Assembly: GCF_039768865.1 (NCBI RefSeq)
Contig: NZ_JBDMZQ010000161.1
Source: Wenyingzhuangia sp039768865
Lineage (GTDB): Bacteria > Bacteroidota > Bacteroidia > Flavobacteriales > Flavobacteriaceae
Strand: one strand, 5' to 3'
Length of the DNA: 7,479 nucleotides
Below, one piece after another: positions 1 through 6,049 of this stretch (position 1 is its first letter; every line of letters begins with the position of its first letter). The translations under genes and the position numbers were made by a program. The notes beneath the pieces are model-generated. The model was not told where the DNA came from. It did no database searches and worked only from the letters and a program-made list of their open reading frames with translations.

Positions 1-837
1 GGAGGTAGGTTTAAAATATATTCTTCCACATTAAATCTCGAAACCCAGAATAATTCAGGAACCCTTTCGACACAACGCGGATCGAATAATATATACACAC
101 ATTATTTGAACACGATTGATTTGAATTTTTTGACTTCAGGTTTTGTAGAAGACGATGAATATCTTGAAAATCCGCTGGAACTCATTACCAAATCTTTTTT
201 AGGTGGTAGCTTGGGTATTGGACTCGATTTTGGAATGACCTATCACATTTCACCAAAATTAGAACTTACGGGAAGTATTATTGATTTTGGGTATATTAAT
301 TATTCAGAAAGAGTCCAGAACACTACTGTAAAGGGGGACTATACTTTTGAAGGTGTAAACTTTTTGTTTGACCCTTCCAATCCAACAAATTATTGGGCAG
401 TTTTAAACGCAGACTTTGAAGAGAAAGTGCCAAGAGGGAATAATACAAATTCATATACTTCTTGGAGACCAGCAAAAGTAAATGCTGCTTTAAAATACAG
501 TTTTGGTGATGAAAGAAGAAGTAAGTATTGCTATGACAATACATTCAAAGAATTTTATACAGATGCTTTTGGTCTTCAAATTCATACCATTATTAGGCCT
601 TTAGGTCCACAATATGCCGTTACTGGTTTCTATGAGAGGACATTTATAGAAAAACTACACGCAAAAGTAACCTATACGTTAGACGATTATTCTTTTCATA
701 ATGTAGGTGCTGGAATTTCTACACAAATAGGGAATGTTTCACTTTTTGGAATGGTAGATAACCTTTTCGCTCTCAATAATCTGGCAAATTCTAGTAGTGT
801 TTCCTTTCAAATGGGGCTCAACTTAATTTTTGATTAG
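1..837 (+). CDS. DUF5723-like predicted outer-membrane beta-barrel protein, 5'-truncated by the window edge
   Basis: The frame is open from base 1 to the TAG at 835-837, giving 278 visible residues. The TTG at 106 is only an internal Leu codon, because in-frame residues with the same character precede it, so the true start lies upstream. The visible part alternates polar and hydrophobic residues in beta-strand style. It carries a GGSLGIGLDFGMTY stretch (residues 68-81) followed by a DFGYINY segment (95-101) and a GDYTFEGV segment (about 112-119), a pattern I associate with the DUF5723 family of Bacteroidota. The C-terminus ends in amphipathic strands (MGLNLIFD), as in outer-membrane barrels. 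The function of the family is not known to me; a structural or gliding/secretion-related role would be speculation. It converges on rarA with a 7-bp gap. A PorP/SprF-like barrel is the main alternative. The family call is from memory of motifs, not a search. Confidence 0.75.
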   Translation, partial: GGRFKIYSSTLNLETQNNSGTLSTQRGSNNIYTHYLNTIDLNFLTSGFVEDDEYLENPLELITKSFLGGSLGIGLDFGMTYHISPKLELTGSIIDFGYINYSERVQNTTVKGDYTFEGVNFLFDPSNPTNYWAVLNADFEEKVPRGNNTNSYTSWRPAKVNAALKYSFGDERRSKYCYDNTFKEFYTDAFGLQIHTIIRPLGPQYAVTGFYERTFIEKLHAKVTYTLDDYSFHNVGAGISTQIGNVSLFGMVDNLFALNNLANSSSVSFQMGLNLIFD

Positions 838-844
838 TTCAAAA

Positions 845-2116
845 TTAATATCCATATTTAGCTTTCCACCTTTGTCTTAAAAGATCTCTAAATTGATTTT
901 CGCGTGGATTATTTCCTGGGTCATATAGCTTTTTGCCTGAAATTTCTTGAGGTAAAAATTCCTGACTCACAAAGTTTTCTGGGTAATTATGAGCATATGC
1001 ATACTCTTTGCCATAGCCGATATCCTTCATCAACTTTGTAGGGGCATTTCGTAAGTGAAGCGGTACCGAAAGATCCCCTGTTTGTTTCACTAAATTCTGA
1101 GCCTCATTAATCGCCATGTACGAAGCATTACTTTTTGCAGAATTCGCAAGGTACACTGCACATTGACTCAAAATAATACGAGATTCTGGATGTCCAACCA
1201 CAGCCACTGCCTGAAAGGTGTTATTTGCCAATATAAATGCTGTTGGATTTGCATTCCCAATATCTTCTGAAGCCAATATAAGCATCCTTCTTGCAATAAA
1301 CTTTACATTTTCACCACCTTCTATCATTCTTGCTAAATAATATACAGCAGCATTTGGATCACTCCCTCGTATCGATTTAATAAAAGCAGAAATAATATCA
1401 TAGTGCTGTTCACCAGTTTTGTCATACCGAGCCGTATTCTTTTGCACCTTAGACAAGACCAATTCGTTTGTAATTTCAATACTTTCTTCAGCGCCAACAA
1501 TCAGCTCAAAAATATTGAGTAATTTGCGAGCATCCCCTCCTGAAACTTGCAATAAAGCTGAGATTTCTGTGAGTTGAATGTCTTTTTTAGAGATCAATTC
1601 ATCCTTTTTAATCGCTCTTTTTAACAAGTTGATGAGGTCGTCCTTGTCAAACGAATTCAAAATATATACTTGGCAACGAGAGAGTAGGGCAGGGATGACC
1701 TCAAAACTTGGGTTTTCTGTAGTCGCACCAATAAGCGTCACCCATCCTTTTTCTACGGCGCCTAATAAAGAGTCTTGTTGAGATTTACTAAACCGATGAA
1801 TCTCATCAATAAATAAAATGGGGTTTTTTGCAGTAAATAGTCCGCCACTTTTTTTGGCTTTCTCAATAACCTCTCGTACATCTTTTACTCCAGAACTAAT
1901 AGCACTCAGTGTATAAAAGGGTCTTTTTGATTCCGTAGCAATAATATTTGCGAGGGTGGTTTTCCCAATTCCAGGAGGTCCCCAAAGAATTAATGAGGGA
2001 ATGATACCTTGCTTGATGTGATTTGTTAAAATACCGTTTTCGCCAACCAAATGTTGCTGGCTAATATAATCTTCTAGATGTTTCGGACGGATTCTTTCTG
2101 CCAAAGGTTCATTCAT
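845..2116 (-). CDS. rarA: Replication-associated recombination protein A (RarA/MgsA), AAA+ ATPase
   Basis: This 423-residue protein has the full RarA layout and near-normal length for the family. Visible AAA+ motifs are Walker A GPPGIGKT (46-53), Walker B LFIDEIHR (101-108, D104/E105), sensor 1 GATTENPS (130-137, N135), an arginine finger in LLSRC (R147), and sensor 2 GGDARKLLN (193-201, R197). The C-terminal half matches the RarA-specific tetramerisation and helical region: YDKTGEQHYD (231-240), SIRGSDPNAAVYYLARMIEGG (248-268, part conserved) and ILASEDIGNANP (280-291). RarA homologues (bacterial MgsA, eukaryotic WRNIP1/Mgs1) act in the cytoplasm at stalled or blocked replication forks and interact with SSB and DNA ends. 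The start fits: the protein begins MNEPLAERIRP, the usual RarA N-terminus, and no longer in-frame start is needed. It is transcribed divergently from the rhomboid gene across 76 bp and is probably monocistronic. No key residue is missing. Confidence 0.96.
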   Translation of the reverse strand: MNEPLAERIRPKHLEDYISQQHLVGENGILTNHIKQGIIPSLILWGPPGIGKTTLANIIATESKRPFYTLSAISSGVKDVREVIEKAKKSGGLFTAKNPILFIDEIHRFSKSQQDSLLGAVEKGWVTLIGATTENPSFEVIPALLSRCQVYILNSFDKDDLINLLKRAIKKDELISKKDIQLTEISALLQVSGGDARKLLNIFELIVGAEESIEITNELVLSKVQKNTARYDKTGEQHYDIISAFIKSIRGSDPNAAVYYLARMIEGGENVKFIARRMLILASEDIGNANPTAFILANNTFQAVAVVGHPESRIILSQCAVYLANSAKSNASYMAINEAQNLVKQTGDLSVPLHLRNAPTKLMKDIGYGKEYAYAHNYPENFVSQEFLPQEISGKKLYDPGNNPRENQFRDLLRQRWKAKYGY

Positions 2117-2120
2117 AAGG

Positions 2121-2157
2121 TAAAAATAGCAAAGTTTTCTGACAGAATCTGCAAGAA
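2121..2157 (-). promoter_or_regulatory. Possible Bacteroidota-type promoter for rarA
   Basis: On the minus strand TATTTTTA (2128-2121) matches the Bacteroidota -7 consensus TAnnTTTG except for the last base. A TTCTTG (2157-2152) lies 23 bases upstream as a candidate -33 element, slightly farther than the usual spacing of about 19-21. The -7 element ends only 4 bases before the rarA ATG, which would give a leaderless or nearly leaderless transcript. AT-rich DNA produces such matches by chance, so this is weak. Confidence 0.25.
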
Positions 2158-2179
2158 TCTATTTTGGTTCATTTTTTGT

Positions 2180-2187
2180 TACTTTTA
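2180..2187 (+). promoter_or_regulatory. Possible -7 element for the rhomboid gene
   Basis: TACTTTTA matches TAnnTTTG in all but the last position and ends 5 bases before the ATG at 2193. A TTG lies upstream at 2164-2166, but the 13-base spacer is too short for a standard -33 box. If used, transcription would start at or beside the start codon. The evidence is one degenerate motif in AT-rich DNA. Confidence 0.25.
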
Positions 2188-2192
2188 GGCTA

Positions 2193-2897
2193 ATGAATAA
2201 CAACAATCAACTTTACTTTTCAAAATCCATGCTTATAATACCAATCTTGTATATTTTGGTTATCTGGATGCTCTACTTTATTGAAATTAAGTTTGGATAT
2301 AATTTTAATAAGTACGGTGTGTATCCTAGAGAATTTAAGGGGCTTAGAGGTGTTTTCTTTAGTCATTTCATCCATAGCAATACAAAACATCTATTTAATA
2401 ATTCGATCCCTTTATTTGTGCTCCTTTTAAGTGTTTTTATGTTTTATAAAGAAGTTGCGCTAAAAGTGTTAGTTTATGGTGCGCTCCTAACAGGTTTTCT
2501 TACCTGGATTATTGCAAGAGAATCCCATCATATTGGTGCAAGTGGTGTTGTGTACCTTTTATTTAGTTTTGTCTTCTTCAGTGGTATTCTTAAAAAGCAT
2601 TTTAGATTGGTTGCTCTATCACTAATTGTTATTTTCTTATATGGAAGTATGATTTGGTATGTTTTACCTATTAAAGATGGCATGTCCTGGGAAGGTCATT
2701 TGTCTGGTTTTGTAATTGGTCTTGTATTAGCCTTTCTATATAAGAATAAAGGCATCAAAAAAACAGAACCTTATTTCGAAGAAACAGCATTCGATTTATT
2801 ATTTGATGAAAATGGTAATTATGCACCTCCTAATAGTGCAGAGGATCTTAATGTCGATGTAAAATCCCAATTACTAACAAAGAGGTGTGAATCCTAG
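2193..2897 (+). CDS. Rhomboid-family intramembrane serine protease
   Basis: This 234-residue polytopic inner-membrane protein has about six hydrophobic segments (roughly 12-31, 66-84, 89-108, 114-131, 137-158 and 169-184) and a hydrophilic, acidic C-terminal tail of about 50 residues. The rhomboid active site is intact: HSNTKHLFNN (61-70) supplies the His/Asn pair (H66, N70, equivalent to E. coli GlpG H150/N154), GASG (115-118) carries the catalytic Ser117 at the head of TM4, and GHLSGFVIG (168-176) carries catalytic His169 with the GxxxG packing motif of TM6. Rhomboids cleave transmembrane segments of other membrane proteins; the substrate here cannot be read from the sequence. The ATG at 2193 sits just before the first hydrophobic segment, with no Shine-Dalgarno, as is normal in this phylum. 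The gene is divergent from rarA and stops one base from the rlmB-like stop, so it is probably a single-gene unit. Confidence 0.93.
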   Translation: MNNNNQLYFSKSMLIIPILYILVIWMLYFIEIKFGYNFNKYGVYPREFKGLRGVFFSHFIHSNTKHLFNNSIPLFVLLLSVFMFYKEVALKVLVYGALLTGFLTWIIARESHHIGASGVVYLLFSFVFFSGILKKHFRLVALSLIVIFLYGSMIWYVLPIKDGMSWEGHLSGFVIGLVLAFLYKNKGIKKTEPYFEETAFDLLFDENGNYAPPNSAEDLNVDVKSQLLTKRCES

Positions 2898-2898
2898 T

Positions 2899-3663
2899 TT
2901 ATGAATTGTCATTTACAGTTCTTTGTCGGATGGTTTCATAAAGAAAAGCACCACAAGCAACAGATACATTCAAAGATTCAATCTCTCCCAATAAAGGCAA
3001 TTTCGCTTTAAAATCGACCATTTTTAAGATGGAAGGATTTACACCACGATGCTCAGATCCCATAATGATTGCGATGGGTTGGTTGAGTGCCACTTCGTAA
3101 ATAGATATTTCTGTTTTTTCGGTTGCTGCCACTGTTTTTATGTCAGAAGCTTGTAGCATATAGATTGCATCTTTAATATGGTCTACTTTACAAATCGGAA
3201 TTTTAAAAGCTGCACCAGCAGAAGTTTTTATGGTTTCTGCATTTACTGGAGCACTTCCGTTTTTTTGAACAATAACAGCGTCTACACCTGTACATTCTGC
3301 AGTTCTTAAAATAGCTCCAAAATTACGCACATCAGATAGTTGATCTAATAATAAGAAAATAGGTGCCTTCTTATCCTCAAGTACTTTTTCTATTAAGGGT
3401 TCTAAATCGTGAAATGCTACTGGAGAAATCTGTGCAACTGCTCCTTGGTGATTACTGTATTTTGAAAGTCGGTCTAATTTTTCTACAGGTACCACGCTGG
3501 TGGTAATTCCTTTTTCTTTGATCAAAAGATTCAACTCAAAAAATAAGCTCCCTCTTAATCCTTTTTGAAGGTAAATCTTGTTCATCGTAGAACCACTATT
3601 TATGGCTTCAATAATAGCTCTAATTCCAAATATATTTGTTGATGCTGTTGTTTCTGTTGTCAT
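2899..3663 (-). CDS. rlmB: SpoU/TrmH-class RNA 2'-O-methyltransferase, probably 23S rRNA Gm2251 methyltransferase RlmB
   Basis: With the ATG at 3663 the protein is 254 residues, normal for RlmB. The N-terminal substrate-binding domain begins IFGIRAIIEA (11-20) and includes NHQGAVAQ (71-78). The SPOUT knotted catalytic domain has motif 1 SDVRNFGAILRTAE (110-123; N114 and R120 being the conserved Asn and Arg), motif 2 IIMGSEHRGVNP (199-210; E204, G207) and motif 3 LNVSVACGAFLYE (231-243; N232, S234). The family transfers a methyl group from S-adenosylmethionine to a ribose 2'-OH in rRNA or tRNA; G2251 of 23S rRNA is the RlmB target. A longer frame reaches an ATG at 3702, but that codon lies inside the terminator hairpin of the upstream operon and would add 13 hydrophobic residues not typical of the family. 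I therefore chose 3663, which also follows a perfect -7 element. A different TrmH-like target is possible. Confidence 0.9.
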   Translation of the reverse strand: MTTETTASTNIFGIRAIIEAINSGSTMNKIYLQKGLRGSLFFELNLLIKEKGITTSVVPVEKLDRLSKYSNHQGAVAQISPVAFHDLEPLIEKVLEDKKAPIFLLLDQLSDVRNFGAILRTAECTGVDAVIVQKNGSAPVNAETIKTSAGAAFKIPICKVDHIKDAIYMLQASDIKTVAATEKTEISIYEVALNQPIAIIMGSEHRGVNPSILKMVDFKAKLPLLGEIESLNVSVACGAFLYETIRQRTVNDNS

Positions 3664-3667
3664 GCTG

Positions 3668-3675
3668 CAAAGGTA
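3668..3675 (-). promoter_or_regulatory. Perfect Bacteroidota -7 element (TACCTTTG) before rlmB
   Basis: On the minus strand TACCTTTG matches TAnnTTTG exactly and ends 4 bases before the ATG at 3663. The preceding operon ends in a terminator at 3693-3724, so rlmB needs its own promoter in this short gap, which supports the call. The nearest TTG upstream (3692-3690) is only 14 bases away, shorter than the usual -33 spacing. The implied start site is at or next to the ATG. Confidence 0.5.
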
Positions 3676-3692
3676 TGTTAAATTAAGCGCAA

Positions 3693-3724
3693 AAAAAACC
3701 ATCTCTTGTAAGAGATGGTTTTTT
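3693..3724 (-). terminator. Rho-independent terminator of the SusCD/lipoprotein operon
   Basis: There is a perfect 14-bp stem: 3693-3706 pairs with 3711-3724 around the loop 3707-3710. The core is ACCATCTCT / AGAGATGGT. Read on the minus strand the stem ends in a run of eight U (3698-3691), the classical intrinsic terminator form. It lies 18 bp after the stop of the lipoprotein gene (3743) and before the rlmB-like gene. The plus-strand arm also ends in TTTTTT, so it could act in both directions, although no plus-strand gene enters it. Confidence 0.88.
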
Positions 3725-3742
3725 AAAATATGGTTTTATTCT

Positions 3743-4483
3743 TTAGATACTAAAGTTTACAGCTGTACTACCTCCGTAGGAAGATGCACTTACATTTGCT
3801 ACTTGAACACCGTCAGCAGTTACTACATAAGAAGTACCACCGTCACCGTATCCATCATAGATTTGTAATTGGTAATCTCCTGAAGCAACACATTCTTGGA
3901 TGGTAACACCACCTGTCATTCCAGCATAAGCACCGTATCCTGGTGTTGCTTGACTTGCCAATACAATTACTCCTGCATTCACATCAACCAATCTCCAGTA
4001 TACTTCTTCTGGCCAGCTATCAAAACCTAAGACCATCTTTACTTTAATTCCATTGTTTGGACATCTTAGTCCCACATTAATAGTTAAGTCTTCACCTGTA
4101 TAAATTTCAGGTGCGTTCGTTAAAGAAACTACTAAAGTTTGAGACGCAAATGGTGACATATTTACATCCGTTAAGTCGATGTTTAAAATTGCTACATTAG
4201 ATCCGGCTGCAAAAGTTACAGTTGTTGGTACAACATAGGCTGCTGCATCAACATCCGTTGAAGCTCCAACAACAGCAATTCCTACTGTTCTTTCTTGATC
4301 AGAAGTGTTTGCTGCATACACTTTAACTTCCTGGCTTACAGATCCACCTTGGTCAAAAGTAATATCCATACTAGAAGTCTCAAACGTAATGTATGGAGTG
4401 TCTTGTGGGTCTACTTCGTCGGTACAACTGTTTAATGTAAAAACAGCTATACACATGTATAAAAGTATTCTTAATTTGTTCAT
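3743..4483 (-). CDS. Surface lipoprotein of the SusCD operon, with a Calx-beta-like N-terminal part and a C-terminal DxYGDG module
   Basis: This 246-residue protein starts with a lipoprotein signal peptide: MNKLR, a hydrophobic core, then LNSC with Cys20 as the lipidation site. The mature N-terminus CTDEVD has acidic residues right after Cys, like the surface-export signal described for Bacteroidota lipoproteins, so the protein is probably on the cell surface. Residues about 30-138 form a Ser/Thr/Val-rich beta-sandwich-like region (YITFE..., TVTFAAGSNVAILNIDL) resembling the Calx-beta or DUF4843-like repeats found beside SusCD pairs. Residues about 145-246 hold a second module with DSWPEEVYWRLVD (155-167), Cys198 and YDGYGDGG (209-216). 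This resembles a domain seen in secreted Bacteroidota proteins with a PxExxW...YDxYGDG signature. It is the last gene of the operon, 56 bp after the susD-like gene and followed by a terminator. A ligand-binding accessory role (SusE/F-like position) is inference; the family is not firmly identified. Confidence 0.8.
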   Translation of the reverse strand: MNKLRILLYMCIAVFTLNSCTDEVDPQDTPYITFETSSMDITFDQGGSVSQEVKVYAANTSDQERTVGIAVVGASTDVDAAAYVVPTTVTFAAGSNVAILNIDLTDVNMSPFASQTLVVSLTNAPEIYTGEDLTINVGLRCPNNGIKVKMVLGFDSWPEEVYWRLVDVNAGVIVLASQATPGYGAYAGMTGGVTIQECVASGDYQLQIYDGYGDGGTSYVVTADGVQVANVSASSYGGSTAVNFSI

Positions 4484-4501
4484 TTTTATGAGTTTTAATA
4501 A

Positions 4502-4533
4502 TTAGCGATCCCTTTGTAAAAAGCGATCGCTAA
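4502..4533 (-). repeat. Intercistronic inverted/direct repeat (possible mRNA hairpin) after the susD-like gene
   Basis: TTAGCGATC (4502-4510) and GATCGCTAA (4525-4533) form a perfect 9-bp inverted repeat with a 14-base loop, starting 6 bases after the susD-like stop codon. The same stretch also contains AGCGATCCCT (4504-4513) and the true palindrome AGCGATCGCT (4522-4531), a 9-of-10 direct repeat. No U tract follows on the minus strand (TTATTAAAAC), so it is not a canonical terminator. It could tune or stabilise the mRNA between the susD-like and lipoprotein genes, or bind a protein; the role is inferred. Confidence 0.55.
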
Positions 4534-4539
4534 AGGTTA

Positions 4540-6030
4540 TTATTGGTTTTGTGTGCTAATGAAAGGGTTGAATTGAATTTCTCCTTCTGGAATTTCAAAA
4601 GTCATTCTTTCATCGTTATAAGGAATCGCTTCACCTACAAATGAAAGGTGATTTGCACCTCTTGTAGTTGTAGCTTGATTACGCTTCATTGCTAAGTAAC
4701 TTTTACCTTCACCCCATAATTCAATACGAGTCTGTAAGTAAATTTCATCCTTCAATGCTTGTCCAGATAATCCATCAATGTAAGATGCGTCAGGAACTCT
4801 TGTACTTACTAAGTTTTTCAGGTGCACTCTTGATGCTCCGTCATTTCCAGCAAATGCAGCCATTTCAGCAGCCAATAAGTGCATTTCTGCAACTCTCATG
4901 TATACATAATCAGCTTTTACAATAGAAGAAGTACCCGTGTGTACTCTATCTGAATCATAAAACTTAAATAAAGGCATTAAGTGTTGTGCAAAAGAAGTAT
5001 TGTTTAAGAACTGTCCTTTTCTAATATCATTAGCAGGAATTTGTGCGAATAAAGAAGCGTCAATCGCTTTTAAATCTCCATAAGCTGGATAACTATAGCT
5101 ATAGTAATCCATTTGTCCCCACCAAGAGATTAAACCTAAACCAATATCTTGATTTAAATCAACACCCCACATCCATCCTGGAGTATTAACATTGTTAAAT
5201 CCACCAGTAACTTCAGCACCAACCATTACTGGGTAACTACTGATAGCCTGAACAGCCATGTTGTATGCTTTTGTATAATCCGTACCTCTAGCACCTAATA
5301 CATAAGCATATAATGCTTTTGCTACATCTTGATTGATTTCCGTTTTGTTATCTCTAGAAAAACCTTCTAATAAAGATACCGCATCAGTTAAATCAGATTC
5401 CATTAGGTCATAGATTTCACTTGCAGGTACTTTAGGACCATTTTGATCCGCTGCAGATCTATAGATAGGTAATATTGGCTCACTAGCATTATATTCTTTC
5501 TGGTAGAAATTTGCTAAGTAAAAATAAGAATGCGCTCTTAAAGCTTTCGCTTGACCCATTGTATATTTGTTTGCCTGGCTTTCTGGAACTGCATCCATTC
5601 CACCTAACCCATCAATCACAGAGTTACAACCTCTAATGATTCTGTAATAATATCTCCAAACTTGTCTGTTATCACCAAAAGTAAAATCTTGAGGTGCACC
5701 AAATTCAGTAATAGATGCTCTGTACCATCCGTATACACTTTGACTTAAAGCGACATCTCCTGATAACATATCAGAAAATACATCATATGATTTCATTCCA
5801 AAATCATCATGTCCACCTGTACCGCCTGTACCAGTTGTAAATGTCAATGCATATACACCTGACATTAAACCAGTAGGTAACGAAGGATCTAAAGCAGCTG
5901 CTTCTTCAAACTGCACAGAAGTTAATGTCCCTGTGTTGGTTAATACTGGATCTGCTAAGAAATCCGGCTCACAGCTTAAGCTTAATAAAGCTACTGCTGA
6001 TAATAATCCGTAATTAAATAATTTATTCAT
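4540..6030 (-). CDS. SusD/RagB-family outer-membrane lipoprotein (nutrient-binding lid)
   Basis: This 496-residue protein has a lipoprotein signal peptide ending LSLSC, with Cys20 as the lipid anchor. Family marks are the N-terminal SusD region with VWRYYYRIIRGCNSVIDGL (124-142), the TPR-like helix QAKALRAHSYFYLANFYQ (160-177), ASEIYDLMESDLTDAVSLL (203-221), the C-terminal YMRVAEMHLLAAEMA (377-391), ELWGEGKSYLAMKR (437-450), and a terminal IPEGEIQFNPF (480-490). Length and motif order are normal for the family. SusD-like proteins sit on the cell surface as a hinged lid over their SusC channel and capture glycans, peptides or other large nutrients. A Gly/Thr-rich linker (66-73) and an aromatic cluster (W303 to Y317) are notable and may contribute to ligand contact. 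The ATG lies 19 bp after the SusC-like stop, in an A-rich leader with no Shine-Dalgarno, which shows co-transcription. The substrate is unknown because no enzyme gene is visible. Confidence 0.95.
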   Translation of the reverse strand: MNKLFNYGLLSAVALLSLSCEPDFLADPVLTNTGTLTSVQFEEAAALDPSLPTGLMSGVYALTFTTGTGGTGGHDDFGMKSYDVFSDMLSGDVALSQSVYGWYRASITEFGAPQDFTFGDNRQVWRYYYRIIRGCNSVIDGLGGMDAVPESQANKYTMGQAKALRAHSYFYLANFYQKEYNASEPILPIYRSAADQNGPKVPASEIYDLMESDLTDAVSLLEGFSRDNKTEINQDVAKALYAYVLGARGTDYTKAYNMAVQAISSYPVMVGAEVTGGFNNVNTPGWMWGVDLNQDIGLGLISWWGQMDYYSYSYPAYGDLKAIDASLFAQIPANDIRKGQFLNNTSFAQHLMPLFKFYDSDRVHTGTSSIVKADYVYMRVAEMHLLAAEMAAFAGNDGASRVHLKNLVSTRVPDASYIDGLSGQALKDEIYLQTRIELWGEGKSYLAMKRNQATTTRGANHLSFVGEAIPYNDERMTFEIPEGEIQFNPFISTQNQ

Positions 6031-6049
6031 TTTCTTGTTTTTTTTTAAA

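Noticed and set aside
106..108. TTG as a start codon for the first gene
   Set aside because: The frame is open through all bases before it and encodes similar barrel-like sequence, so the gene is simply cut by the window edge.
323..544. Open frame of 73 codons on the minus strand
   Set aside because: It is antisense to the DUF5723-like gene, with low-complexity Leu/Ser-rich translation typical of a chance frame.
1578..1781. Open frame of 67 codons on the plus strand
   Set aside because: It lies entirely antisense to the conserved AAA+ core of rarA and shows no recognisable protein features.
2117..2192. Possible small RNA or small gene in the rarA-rhomboid spacer
   Set aside because: Only 76 bp, with no hairpin, no open frame of note and no terminator; it looks like a plain divergent promoter region.
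3578..3868. Open frame of 96 codons on the plus strand
   Set aside because: It spans the rlmB start, the terminator and the lipoprotein 3' end antisense, with no family resemblance; a shadow of minus-strand genes.
4305..4505. Open frame of 66 codons on the plus strand
   Set aside because: It is antisense to the signal-peptide end of the lipoprotein gene and has no credible start context.
4689..4925. Open frame of 78 codons on the plus strand
   Set aside because: It is antisense to the conserved C-terminal part of the SusD-like gene and looks like a chance frame.
5092..5105. Palindrome ACTATAGCTATAGT
   Set aside because: It lies within the SusD-like coding sequence and follows from the alternating Tyr/Ser codons (YSYSY); no sign that it is a binding site.
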